Assembly (NCBI GenBank): GCA_000317655.1
Contig: CP003940.1
Span: 496,001-560,000, forward strand
Length of the DNA stretch: 64,000 nt
From: Cyanobacterium stanieri PCC 7202
GTDB lineage: Bacteria; Cyanobacteriota; Cyanobacteriia; Cyanobacteriales; Cyanobacteriaceae
Direction of reading: 5' to 3'
Made by a program: the position numbers and the translations under genes. This document shows positions 16,547-25,309 of the stretch, one piece after another (within the stretch, counting starts at the first letter, position 1; each line of letters starts with the position of its first letter). The notes below the pieces were generated by a model that worked only from the letters and a program-made list of their open reading frames with translations, was not told the DNA's origin and ran no database searches.

Positions 16547-17317
16547 TCATGGTTCTAATCCCCAGTATTTGATCCTTTCTTGTAACCATCCTTCTTGGGA
16601 TAGATTGATCATTATTTTATTGATTTTGTCTCTCAATTCCTGATGTTGTAATCCTTTGGGAAGGGCGATCGCCAAGGGATAGGCACCATAGATCTGGGGT
16701 AATAGATGATATTCAGGGTTTTCTTGAATCCAACCTGTAAGGAGGGTAATATCACCCGCAAATGCTCTTATTTCTCCCTGAGCAACTAATGATAATCCTT
16801 CCTGATAAGAAGAGACTCCTTTTAATGGTGCGGAGGGTAAATTTTGTTTGAGCAAAACGATCGCACTAGAACCTTCCAAAACCGCAATGGTATCATCGGC
16901 AGAGAGTGAATGACCATTTTCCTTTCTTGTAATTAAAGCTGTACCAGACAAAAAATAATGGTGGCTAAAATCTACTATCCGTAAACGAGAACGAGTAACC
17001 GTTATAGAGGCGATCGCCATATCTACCCGACCATCGATAACCGCCGAAAGACGCTCCACATTAGACAAAGGCACCAATTCCACCGCCGACTCATCCCCCA
17101 ACAACTCCTGAGCCAGACGACCAATAATATCAATTTCTAAACCTCTCAAATTTCCCTCAGTATCTCGAAAAGAAAGAGGACGATGATCATATTCCGTCAC
17201 CCCCACCAATAAATGCCCCCTATGTTCAATATCTCGCCAAGGAGTCGCCCCTGCCCCCATCACAAAAGTCAGAGTCATCAACAGAGAGAAAAAACTGGTG
17301 CGCCAAAAATTAACCAT
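16547..17317 (-). CDS. Periplasmic solute-binding protein, SBP_bac_3 (amino-acid type)
   Basis: The 256-residue protein begins with a signal peptide (about residues 1-24, ending near GAGATP). It then shows the family 3 extracellular binding fold: LLVGVTEYDHRPLSFRD, the GLEIDIIGRLAQELLG helix, DMAIASITVTRSRL in the hinge region and a C-terminal LQERIKYWG helix. It should bind a polar amino acid or related ligand in the periplasm. No ABC permease or ATPase is adjacent. Instead its ATG overlaps the last 8 bases of the upstream kinase-like gene, which implies coupled translation. A sensory rather than transport role is therefore possible. Confidence 0.8.
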   Translation of the reverse strand: MVNFWRTSFFSLLMTLTFVMGAGATPWRDIEHRGHLLVGVTEYDHRPLSFRDTEGNLRGLEIDIIGRLAQELLGDESAVELVPLSNVERLSAVIDGRVDMAIASITVTRSRLRIVDFSHHYFLSGTALITRKENGHSLSADDTIAVLEGSSAIVLLKQNLPSAPLKGVSSYQEGLSLVAQGEIRAFAGDITLLTGWIQENPEYHLLPQIYGAYPLAIALPKGLQHQELRDKINKIMINLSQEGWLQERIKYWGLEP

Positions 17318-19145
17318 CTAAAACACAAGCCACCCTAAAACCAATAAAATTATAAGTAGAATCCGCCGCATAACTGCTCCGCTTTGCACTACGACAATAA
17401 TTTCCCGTCAAGGACCAAGAACCCCCCCGCACCACTCTAGGGCTATTCATGAGCTTAGAATAGAAAGCAGAGCCATCTTTTGCCTTATTAATATAACTAG
17501 GGGTATAGTGATCTTCACACCATTCCCACACATTACCATGACAATCATATAAGCCGAAACCATTGGGCGAGAAACTATCCACGGGGGTAGTTTTACGGTC
17601 ATATTTATCCTCTCCTTTCTTAGTATTTACCCGACTGTCATAGTTGGCAACTTGGGGATTAATCATATCACCAAAAGAAAAAAGGGAATGGCTACCCCCT
17701 CGACAGGCATATTCCCATTCTGCCTCGGTGGGTAAACGATAATTACGTTGGGTATGTCCTTTTAAACGTAAACAAAACTCCCTGGCATCATGCCAAGAAA
17801 CCCTTTCTACGGGTAAATTATCCCCTTTAAAAGAAGAGGGATTAGGTTTTAGATGACGGTTTACCTTGGGAAAATTACTGACAATAGTCCATTGAGCCTG
17901 AGTAATGGGATATTTACTCATATAAAAAGGGAAAATATTAACCCGATATTGGGGGGTTTCATCCTTTTCTTTTTCTGGATCATTATTGGATGAACCCATT
18001 AAAAAAGTACCTGCGGGGATAAAGATCATTTCTAAGTTTATTCCTTCTCCCAAATATTCCACAAAAAATTTATTTTGTTTGGAGATGATTTGCTTATCTA
18101 TACCTCCAACTAAGCCAAACAATTTTTTCTTTGCTTGAATAACAACCGAGTCAAATTCAAAACTTTCTATCTTCGGGGTGTTGGCGGTGAGAGGATTAAG
18201 AGGGGATGGGGAATTGTCTCCTTGGAGGGGAATAACTTGCTCGTCATCGATAATAAAATCTTGTTCTGGGGAAAGAGATATATTTGCGGTGGAGGGAGAA
18301 TTAAGATTTTGTTCGGAGGGGGGATTATTTTCTTTTAGTTGTTCTAGGGGAAGTAAGTTTAACCAGTCTCGAATATATTTTGGTCGTTGTTGGGGATCAA
18401 GGCTCATACCTGCTAAAATGGCTTGGTTGGTGCGATCGCCCAAATTTGGAGATAATTGTTGGGGTGGTATCAAATCTTTGTATTGGCGGAACTGGGAGGG
18501 GGTGGGGAGTTGCCCTGTTAGTAATACATAGAGAATGGCAGCGAGGGAATATATGTCTGTATAAGCGCCGATTTTTGCTTTCTCTTCCCCTAATTCGGGA
18601 GGGGAAAAAGAGTCTGTCATGGCGTTTTTTTGTTTATCGTTTTCAAAGGCAAATAATTTAATGGCTAAACCATAGTCTACGATAATGGGATCTCGGGAAA
18701 GACGATCTAAAATGATATTTTGGGGTTTGAGACGTTGATGTAAAACTCTTTTTTGATGTAATAGATTGACTGCAGAAGCAATTTGGGCAATTAATTTTAA
18801 GGCATCTTTTTCTGATAATTTACCATGACGATCAATAAAGGAGGCTAAATCATCCCCTTCGATATATTCCATGACCATGTACACTAAATCATTTTCTTGG
18901 AAAACTTCTGGATAAACTTTGACCAAGGAAGGGTGATTGCAACGGGCGATATTAATTCCTTGTTGGACGATTTTTTTTTCTATTTCTGGATTTTGCCAAA
19001 CTTTAGGGGTTGTTTTGACAGAAACGACTTTCCCCCTAGTGGTATCCATTGCTTTATAGGCAATGCCTCGTCCTCCTCTCAAAGACATTGATTCGATTAT
19101 GTATTGTCCATTGTTAAGCTGTTTTCCTTTCTTCCAAGTTTCCAT
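17310..19145 (-). CDS. Ser/Thr kinase-like (probable pseudokinase) plus FGE-sulfatase-type domain protein
   Basis: Residues about 10-265 form a Hanks-type kinase fold: Gly loop LRGGRGIAYKA, Lys44, a DYG in place of DFG (157-159) and the PPE/YTDIYSLAAILYVLLTG region. The catalytic loop reads HQRLKPQN (136-143) instead of HRDLKPxN, so the catalytic Asp is Arg138 and the domain is probably inactive. A linker rich in Ser, Pro and Asn leads to a formylglycine-generating-enzyme-like domain (about 360-610; IPAGTFLMGS, YRLPTEAEWEYACRGG, GNVWEWCEDH, RVVRGGSW, GFRVA). One of the two FGE active-site cysteines is replaced (GGSWSLTGNYC). Kinase-FGE fusions are frequent in cyanobacteria. The gene overlaps the binding-protein gene by 8 bp. 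Confidence 0.85.
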   Translation of the reverse strand: METWKKGKQLNNGQYIIESMSLRGGRGIAYKAMDTTRGKVVSVKTTPKVWQNPEIEKKIVQQGINIARCNHPSLVKVYPEVFQENDLVYMVMEYIEGDDLASFIDRHGKLSEKDALKLIAQIASAVNLLHQKRVLHQRLKPQNIILDRLSRDPIIVDYGLAIKLFAFENDKQKNAMTDSFSPPELGEEKAKIGAYTDIYSLAAILYVLLTGQLPTPSQFRQYKDLIPPQQLSPNLGDRTNQAILAGMSLDPQQRPKYIRDWLNLLPLEQLKENNPPSEQNLNSPSTANISLSPEQDFIIDDEQVIPLQGDNSPSPLNPLTANTPKIESFEFDSVVIQAKKKLFGLVGGIDKQIISKQNKFFVEYLGEGINLEMIFIPAGTFLMGSSNNDPEKEKDETPQYRVNIFPFYMSKYPITQAQWTIVSNFPKVNRHLKPNPSSFKGDNLPVERVSWHDAREFCLRLKGHTQRNYRLPTEAEWEYACRGGSHSLFSFGDMINPQVANYDSRVNTKKGEDKYDRKTTPVDSFSPNGFGLYDCHGNVWEWCEDHYTPSYINKAKDGSAFYSKLMNSPRVVRGGSWSLTGNYCRSAKRSSYAADSTYNFIGFRVACVLDG

Positions 19146-19451
19146 GGATATTTTTTTTTCACACTATTAGTTCGATCATAGCTGAATTCGCCCCAAAAGT
19201 GATCCTCAACTCCATGGCAATGGTTGGAATATTATATAGAACTTGAGTTCGGGATAACATTTTTTATTAAGAGGGGAATAGGCAATGGTTTCCATGCTTT
19301 AATTAATCACGCTCTATTCAGAGAAATTTAACCTGCAACCTACAACCAGAAGCCTGAAACCTAACCATACTGATAGCTCTTATCCCGAAGTGAGGTTAAT
19401 AGACTTGTGTCTGCGCTTACAATATTAGTTAGTTATTTTTTTTATGCCATC

Positions 19452-20834
19452 ATGACTATTACTAGCTATTCTGTACAATCTTTTGTAGATGAACAAAGAA
19501 AATTTTTTGCTTCTGGGGTGACAAAGTCCTATGATTTCCGCTTACAGCAGTTGAAAAAGCTAAAAGAGGCGATCGCCCTTAGACAGGATAAAATATTAGA
19601 AGCCTTACACCAAGACTTAGGTAAACCAAACCTAGAGGGTTGTTTTGAACTAGCAGTAATTTCCGAAATTAGTTACGCCATCAAAAATCTCAAAAAATGG
19701 ATGAAACCCAAACGGGTAAGTGCAGGGATTGAGAACTTTCCTGCCTGTGCCAAAATACATTCCGAACCTTTGGGAGTTGTATTAATCATCGGGCCATGGA
19801 ATTACCCCTTTACCCTGATGATTTCTCCCCTCATAGGGGCGATCGCCTCGGGAAACTGTGCTATGCTCAAACCATCAGAAATCGCCCCCCATACCTCAGC
19901 CCTCCTTACCGAACTAATTAGAGATATTTTTCCCCCCGAATATATCTGCATCCAAGAAGGAGGAGTAGAACTAGCCCAAGAATTACTCGCCACCAAATTT
20001 GACCATATATTCTTCACAGGAGGAACAAAAATAGGTCAAATCGTCATGGAAGCCGCCGCCAAACAACTAACCCCCGTCACCCTCGAATTAGGCGGGAAAA
20101 GCCCCTGCATCGTCGACAAAGAAACCAACCTCAAAATTACTGCCAAAAGAATTACATGGGGTAAATTTATCAACGCAGGACAAACCTGTATCGCCCCTGA
20201 CTATATCCTTGTACACCAAGCCATTAAACAAGAATTGATCCAAGAAATCAAACAATGTATCCATGATTTTTTTGGGGACAGTCCAGCCCAAAGCCCTGAT
20301 TTTGCCCGTATCATCAACCACAAACAATTTGATCGACTAGAACAACTCTTAGACAGTGGTAATATCATCGTAGGAGGAAAAACAGATCGAGAAAACAAAT
20401 ATATCGCGCCCACCGTCTTAGATAACGTCACTCTCAACTCCCCCGTCATGGCAGAGGAAATTTTTGGGCCGATTATGCCCATCCTTGAATATACTACCCT
20501 TGATGAAGCCATAAAAATCGTCAACAGTAAACCCAAACCCCTTGCCCTTTATTTCTTCTCCACCAACTCAGACAACAAAAAAAGAATTTTACATGAAACC
20601 TCATCAGGGGGTTTATGCTTCAACGAAACCATAATGCAAGTAGGCGTAAAAGATTTACCCTTTGGGGGGGTAGGAGATAGCGGTATTGGGGCATATCATG
20701 GCAAAACTAGCTTTGATACCTTTTCCCACCAAAAAGCCGTCTTATCCCGTTTCTTTTGGGGTGACTTAGATTGGCGTTATGCCCCCTATAGTGAAAAGAT
20801 GGTTAACTTTTTCAAAAAAATGTATACCAAATAA
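19452..20834 (+). CDS. NAD(P)-dependent aldehyde dehydrogenase, class 3-like
   Basis: The 460-residue enzyme oxidises aldehydes to acids. Visible are the NAD-binding and catalytic motifs IIGPWNYPF, FTGGTKIGQIVMEAA, ELGGKSPCIVD (the general-base Glu), the nucleophile segment NAGQTCIAPDY (Cys) and the C-terminal LPFGGVGDSGIGAYHG. This is the membrane-tolerant class 3/fatty-aldehyde type. The cyanobacterial homologue slr0091 acts on apocarotenals and alkanals, so a similar role is likely. I place the start at ATG 19452, where the family N-terminus begins. A GTG at 19407 with GAGG 11 bp upstream would add 15 hydrophobic residues. Confidence 0.9.
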   Translation: MTITSYSVQSFVDEQRKFFASGVTKSYDFRLQQLKKLKEAIALRQDKILEALHQDLGKPNLEGCFELAVISEISYAIKNLKKWMKPKRVSAGIENFPACAKIHSEPLGVVLIIGPWNYPFTLMISPLIGAIASGNCAMLKPSEIAPHTSALLTELIRDIFPPEYICIQEGGVELAQELLATKFDHIFFTGGTKIGQIVMEAAAKQLTPVTLELGGKSPCIVDKETNLKITAKRITWGKFINAGQTCIAPDYILVHQAIKQELIQEIKQCIHDFFGDSPAQSPDFARIINHKQFDRLEQLLDSGNIIVGGKTDRENKYIAPTVLDNVTLNSPVMAEEIFGPIMPILEYTTLDEAIKIVNSKPKPLALYFFSTNSDNKKRILHETSSGGLCFNETIMQVGVKDLPFGGVGDSGIGAYHGKTSFDTFSHQKAVLSRFFWGDLDWRYAPYSEKMVNFFKKMYTK

Positions 20835-20928
20835 AATATGACAAAATAAAGAAAGTTCTAAATATCAAGTCTGATGACATCAAACGCTTTAGGCTCAATG
20901 ATTGTTCAATCACACAAGAAAATTGATT

Positions 20929-21192
20929 ATGGTATATCTAGTTTTATTATTTATCGTTTTAATTTGGTTGGTTGCCTTCCAAGTTAAAATGCCTAAATTT
21001 GGAAAAAAAGGACACAAAAATAGACAAAACCCCCGTAGTGAGAATCTTACCTACCTCAATAATTTTCGGGGCAGTAGTTCTGATAATGGCGGAGGTAGTT
21101 GTGGGGGAAATAACTACGGAGGTAGTAATTGCGGAGGAGGAGATTATGGGGGAGGTAGCAGTGGCGGTGGTGGTTGTGGTGGAAGTTTTTAA
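20929..21192 (+). CDS. Small membrane-anchored Gly/Cys-rich protein
   Basis: The 87-residue product has one N-terminal hydrophobic helix (MVYLVLLFIVLIWLVAFQV). A short basic segment follows, and then a low-complexity tail of GGG units with regularly placed Cys, Asn and Tyr. It is probably membrane-tethered with a flexible tail. I recognise no family. An upstream in-frame TTG at 20902 would add nine residues, but ATG 20929 puts the helix at the N-terminus and is preferred. It lies between the aldehyde dehydrogenase and CFA synthase genes on the same strand. Confidence 0.55.
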   Translation: MVYLVLLFIVLIWLVAFQVKMPKFGKKGHKNRQNPRSENLTYLNNFRGSSSDNGGGSCGGNNYGGSNCGGGDYGGGSSGGGGCGGSF

Positions 21193-21239
21193 ACCTAGAA
21201 CCATAGCACTATAAAAGTAGAAAAGGGATAAAGTTTGAT

Positions 21240-22430
21240 ATGAATTTAAACCTAAAGAATAAATCTGAATCTCTTGTCCAAAAAATGTTATCAAGGGCAG
21301 GTATAACCATTAATGGCTCTAATCCTTGGGATGTTCAAGTATATTCCCCCGATATTTATAATCGCATTTTAGCTCAGGGTAATATGGGCTTGGGGGAAAG
21401 CTACATGGAGGGTTTGTGGGATTGTGAAAGGTTAGATTTGTTTTTTGAAAAAATATTAAGGGCGGATTTAGATCAAGGTATCAAGTCTTTAACCCTTGCC
21501 TTATATCACCTCAAAGCGCGATTTTTGAATTTACAAACTAAAAAAAGAGCTTGGCAGGTAGGGAAAAAACACTATGATTTAAACAACGATTTTTATGGTG
21601 CTATGTTGGGAAAATCTATGGCGTATAGTTGTGCCTATTGGCATAATGCCAAGGATTTGGATCAAGCCCAAGAGGAAAAATATGATCTAATTTGTCGTAA
21701 GCTACAATTGCAACCCGGTATGAGTTTGTTGGATATTGGTTGTGGTTGGGGCGGTTTGATGAACTATGCAAGAGAACATTACAATATTAAGGGTATTGGT
21801 CTTACCATCTCTAAAGAACAGTACAAATGGGCAACGGAACATTATTCCCACCCTGATTTAGAATTTCGGTTACAGGACTATCGAGATTTATTGAACGACA
21901 ATGATGATATTGTGTCACAGGGCGATCGCAAAGTGGCGCTGCGCGATCGCACTTTACCACTATATGATCGTATCGTAAGTGTAGGAATGTTTGAACACGT
22001 AGGGGCAAAAAATTATCGAACCTATATGAAAGTAGTAGAAAAATGCCTTAAAGATGATGGACTATTTTTGCTCCATACCATCGGCAAAAACTCTCGCTAC
22101 GCCACCACAGACCCTTGGATAAACCATTATATCTTTCCCAACGGCGATTTACCATCCCTCAATCAGATTGCTGATGCCACCTCAGAATTACTATTAATAG
22201 AAGATTTCCACAGCCTAGGGGCATATTACGATCGCACTTTAATGGCATGGCACAAAAATTTTGAGCAATCATGGCACAAATTTCAAGATCAACTAGGAGA
22301 AGTGTTTTATCGTATGTGGCGTTACTATCTCCTATCCTGTGCAGGTTCATTTCGTGCTAGAAACGTCCAATTATGGCAATTGGTTTTTTCCAAAAATGGT
22401 GTCTCGGGAATTTATCCACGATATAGTTAA
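21240..22430 (+). CDS. cfa: Cyclopropane-fatty-acyl-phospholipid synthase
   Basis: The enzyme transfers a methylene group from S-adenosylmethionine to unsaturated acyl chains of membrane phospholipids. The 396-residue chain has the CFA N-terminal domain (YSPDIYNRILAQGNMGLGESYMEG, given here only as a landmark around residue 40) and SAM motif LLDIGCGWGGL. It also has the typical SVGMFEHVG, FLLHTIG, YIFPNGDLPS and YDRTLMAWH segments. Compared with E. coli Cfa there is an insertion of about 21 residues after DYRDL (213-217), before DRIVSVG (243-249). That insertion carries two HIP1 octamers. Cfa is not universal in cyanobacteria, so its presence is notable. Confidence 0.9.
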   Translation: MNLNLKNKSESLVQKMLSRAGITINGSNPWDVQVYSPDIYNRILAQGNMGLGESYMEGLWDCERLDLFFEKILRADLDQGIKSLTLALYHLKARFLNLQTKKRAWQVGKKHYDLNNDFYGAMLGKSMAYSCAYWHNAKDLDQAQEEKYDLICRKLQLQPGMSLLDIGCGWGGLMNYAREHYNIKGIGLTISKEQYKWATEHYSHPDLEFRLQDYRDLLNDNDDIVSQGDRKVALRDRTLPLYDRIVSVGMFEHVGAKNYRTYMKVVEKCLKDDGLFLLHTIGKNSRYATTDPWINHYIFPNGDLPSLNQIADATSELLLIEDFHSLGAYYDRTLMAWHKNFEQSWHKFQDQLGEVFYRMWRYYLLSCAGSFRARNVQLWQLVFSKNGVSGIYPRYS

Positions 22431-22505
22431 GAAGGCATTGTTTAATCATGGTATGAAACACAATTGAATGACACGAGAAATTGAGACTGCAAAATATGAT
22501 AACTA

Positions 22506-22533
22506 TTCCCTGTTCCCCGTTCCCTGTTCCCTG
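22506..22533. repeat. Short tandem heptamer repeat (4 units)
   Basis: Four tandem heptamers of the TTCCCTG/TTCCCCG type lie in the 174 bp gap between cfa and selO. Related heptamer arrays occur at 28333-28353, 34967-34994, 35871-35898, 42075-42102, 59322-59342 and 61507-61527. Confidence 0.8.
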
Positions 22534-22604
22534 TCTCAATGAGAAATCATATCTAAAATCAGCAGCGCCGTTATAACAAAAATTGCCCATCACAAAAATT
22601 ATCT

Positions 22605-24008
22605 ATGACCAATCCTTTCCTCAATCTTGAATATGAACCAGCCATGGAAAACCTCGGCGAAGACTATTACGACATCGTCATTCCCGCCGAATTTCCCCAA
22701 CACATTCTCAGATTTGCCAATCAAGCCCTACTGGCAAAAATTGGTATCAATGCTGATTCGGTACAAGAATCCCACTGGATTGAAGCATTCGGCAAATTTC
22801 AAGGATTATGTCCACCCCTTGCCCTGCGATACCATGGCTATCAGTTTGGACAATATAACCCCTTTTTAGGAGATGGTAGAGGCTTTTTGTACGGACAAGT
22901 GAGGGGAAATGACGGCAAACTATATGATTTTGGCACCAAAGGCTCTGGGCGTACTCCCTATTCTCGCACCGCTGACGGAAGACTAACCCTCAAAGGAGGA
23001 GTCAGGGAAGTAATTGCAGGGGAAACCTTACATCGTCTGGGGGTAAATACCTCCCGCTGTTTTTGTCTTATCGAAACAGGGGAATCTTTGTGGCGAGGAG
23101 ATGAACCATCCCCCACTCGTTCATCGGTGATGGTACGCTTTAGTCATTCTCACATTCGTTTTGGTAGTTTCGAGCGATTACACTATATCGATAGATCTGA
23201 TCTGATTAGAAATTTATTAGATCATGTGATCTACTACTATTATCCCCATCTGTGTGAGCAAGAAAACCCCTATCAACAATTTTATCGTGAATTAGTGGAA
23301 AGGGTTGCGAAATTATCTGCTCAGTGGATGGGTGCGGGGTTTTGCCATGGAGTGTTGAACACAGATAATATGTCCATTACGGGGGAAAGTTTTGACTATG
23401 GCCCCTATGCTTTTATTAATACCTACGACCCCAAATTTATCGCTGCTTATTTTGATTATGGAGGTAGATATAGTTATGGCAATCAACCAGTTATTTGTCG
23501 TCTAAACTTAGAAAAGTTACAGGCACCTTTATCTTTGGTGATGCCTTTTCCTGAGTTGGAAGAAGGTTTAAAATCTTTTGATCATTATTATGAGCAATAC
23601 TATCAACAATTTATGCTCAGAAGATTAGGATTTATCAATTTATCTGATGATTTGGGTAAAAATTTGGTACAAGAAACAGTAGATTTATTAAAAGAATCTC
23701 AATATGGTTATCATGATTTTTTTGCCAAGTTAACCAGTGATTTTAATAATGGTTGGTATGATAATTATGATTTAATTTTAGAAAATATCGAGATTAAATC
23801 GAGTAACTTGGAGAGTTGGAAAATTCTCTATAATAAAGCTCTTAATAGTTATCAAAAAGATCAAATGAAATCCATACAAGCTATTTTAGAACAATTTAAC
23901 CCTCAAAATATACCCACCCGTCCTGTCATCGAAGAAATTTGGAAACCAATTAATGATGAAGATAATTGGCAGTTGTTGTATGATTTTGTCGATAAAATCA
24001 AGTTTTAA
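22605..24008 (+). CDS. selO: Protein adenylyltransferase SelO (YdiU/UPF0061) family
   Basis: SelO is a kinase-fold enzyme that binds ATP in an inverted orientation and transfers AMP to protein hydroxyls; it is linked to redox stress in the family. Diagnostic stretches are present: [20 protein letters not shown], the [18 protein letters not shown] loop with the ATP-binding Lys and Arg, [34 protein letters not shown] (metal-binding Asn/Asp and catalytic region) and [22 protein letters not shown]. The 467-residue length is normal. The gene stands alone after a heptamer-repeat spacer. Bacterial SelO proteins lack the C-terminal selenocysteine, as here. Confidence 0.92.
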   Translation: MTNPFLNLEYEPAMENLGEDYYDIVIPAEFPQHILRFANQALLAKIGINADSVQESHWIEAFGKFQGLCPPLALRYHGYQFGQYNPFLGDGRGFLYGQVRGNDGKLYDFGTKGSGRTPYSRTADGRLTLKGGVREVIAGETLHRLGVNTSRCFCLIETGESLWRGDEPSPTRSSVMVRFSHSHIRFGSFERLHYIDRSDLIRNLLDHVIYYYYPHLCEQENPYQQFYRELVERVAKLSAQWMGAGFCHGVLNTDNMSITGESFDYGPYAFINTYDPKFIAAYFDYGGRYSYGNQPVICRLNLEKLQAPLSLVMPFPELEEGLKSFDHYYEQYYQQFMLRRLGFINLSDDLGKNLVQETVDLLKESQYGYHDFFAKLTSDFNNGWYDNYDLILENIEIKSSNLESWKILYNKALNSYQKDQMKSIQAILEQFNPQNIPTRPVIEEIWKPINDEDNWQLLYDFVDKIKF

Positions 24009-24050
24009 TTATACTATATCTCAAATCAAAAAGACTAAGGAGGTAATATA

Positions 24051-24083
24051 ATGAAAATCTTAATCGAACTAATACTTATATAA
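24051..24083 (+). CDS. Ten-codon leader ORF with perfect Shine-Dalgarno
   Basis: AAGGAGGT (24037-24044) precedes ATG by 6 nt and starts a 10-codon frame, MKILIELILI, ending in TAA. The next gene's ATG lies 3 nt further on, in the same frame and without its own ribosome binding site. The only strong translation signal here therefore serves the short peptide, and the downstream gene probably depends on re-initiation. A nonsense mutation in a once longer N-terminus is the alternative. Confidence 0.4.
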   Translation: MKILIELILI

Positions 24084-24086
24084 ACT

Positions 24087-24464
24087 ATGTTTCCTTTTTA
24101 CTTTTCTTTTGATATGGCGGTAATTGCTGGTAGTTGTTTATGGTCACTAGCTTTATATTTGGCTTTTGCTTCTTTGCGAGAAAAAATTATTGATGGTTTG
24201 GAAAGATGGTTTAATTTTGCTGAACAATTTTTATATACTTCTCAAAAAGAATTTGAACGTACCCGCAAAGGAAGGGAATCACAAAATGCTTTTTTGGCTT
24301 CTTTAATGAGTATTATTCCTTTTTTTATTTTGGGTATTTTAACTAATTATTTAGTTGAATTAGAGTTTGGAAAAAGTTGGGATATTAGTATGGGGATTTT
24401 AGGAGCGATCGCCTGTGGAGTTTATGCTTTAGGTCGTCAAGATTCCCAAGGCAATGAAGAATAA
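24087..24464 (+). CDS. Conserved two-helix membrane protein, unknown function
   Basis: The 125-residue protein has an N-terminal hydrophobic helix (about residues 8-28) and a charged, probably cytoplasmic, helical stretch (LREKIIDGLERWFNF to ERTRKGRESQ). A second hydrophobic region (about 70-112) and a short acidic tail follow. No family was recognised. Its start has no Shine-Dalgarno of its own and follows the leader ORF by 3 nt. The ABC-2 permease gene starts 35 bp downstream on the same strand, so the two may share an operon. Confidence 0.6.
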   Translation: MFPFYFSFDMAVIAGSCLWSLALYLAFASLREKIIDGLERWFNFAEQFLYTSQKEFERTRKGRESQNAFLASLMSIIPFFILGILTNYLVELEFGKSWDISMGILGAIACGVYALGRQDSQGNEE

Positions 24465-24499
24465 ACGGTTATAGTTACTTTTATTTTGAATAAAAAACA

Positions 24500-25273
24500 A
24501 TGAAATATTTAGACGAAACTTTAGCAGTTAGTCAAAGAATTTTGACAGAATTAATTAAAAGAAGAAGAAGTTTAATTTTTTGGTCTATTTTTCCTATTTC
24601 AATTTTATTTATCAATGGTTATATTTTAGGAGAAAGAGCAAATTTAGAATTATCAGAAGCTCTCAAAATGGCAGCACCTCCTAGCTTGGTGGGGGCGGCT
24701 TTGTTTTTTAGTTGTTTGGGGGGTAGTGTTGCCACGGTGGTATCAGAAAGAGAACAAAAAACCCTGAAACGATTGTTTATTTCCCCATTGAGTGGTTTTT
24801 CTTATTTTGTTGGCATTTTCATCGCCCATGCTCTAATCGGCATCGGACAAACTATTCTGGTGTATGGGGTAATTTTTTTGAGAGGAGAAACCATCGAGGG
24901 TTCTTTTTTCCTTGGTATTGCCATTTTATGTCTTAGTATTGCTGGTTATGTAGGGGTTGGTTTTATTTTAGGTACTCAGTTGGCAAAACGTACGGAAGAT
25001 GTAAATGCGATCGTGGCAACTTTCGGAGTACCATTACTGATTATTGGGGGGGCTTTTTTACCCACATCTTTATTTCCCGATACTTTGTTAGACATTGCCC
25101 AATTTAATCCCATTTTTCACATGAATGAAGCGTTAATAGATGTATGGGCAGGGGGTAATGGTTTTGAAGATGTGCAAAATCATTTTTGGTTCTTGCTTAT
25201 CTTTTCTGGGGTAATGCTGGTTAGTGGTTGGTTTTCTTATTATCGTATGGTGCAATCGGAAAAAACCTTATAA
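24500..25273 (+). CDS. ABC-2 type transporter permease
   Basis: The 257-residue integral membrane protein has six predicted helices. The ABC-2 permease pattern includes an early KRRRSLIFWSIFP segment, a central SVATVVSEREQKTLKRLFISPLSG cytosolic loop (landmark near residue 80) and the GGAFLPTSLFPDTLLDIAQFNP loop late in the chain. Such permeases export lipids, polysaccharides or drugs, or take part in heme or protein biogenesis, together with a separate ATPase. No ATPase gene is adjacent, so the partner is elsewhere. The substrate cannot be inferred. Confidence 0.82.
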   Translation: MKYLDETLAVSQRILTELIKRRRSLIFWSIFPISILFINGYILGERANLELSEALKMAAPPSLVGAALFFSCLGGSVATVVSEREQKTLKRLFISPLSGFSYFVGIFIAHALIGIGQTILVYGVIFLRGETIEGSFFLGIAILCLSIAGYVGVGFILGTQLAKRTEDVNAIVATFGVPLLIIGGAFLPTSLFPDTLLDIAQFNPIFHMNEALIDVWAGGNGFEDVQNHFWFLLIFSGVMLVSGWFSYYRMVQSEKTL

Positions 25274-25309
25274 ATTTAAGATGGACGTAGCCCTCTACGT
25301 CCTAATCAA

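Noticed and set aside
18135-18661. Overlapping plus-strand Gly-rich ORFs
   Set aside because: They are antisense shadows of the kinase-FGE gene's low-complexity linker.
20972-21214. 80-codon ORF overlapping the Gly/Cys-rich protein gene
   Set aside because: It is an alternative frame through the GGN repeats; the membrane-anchor frame with an N-terminal helix is the more coherent protein.
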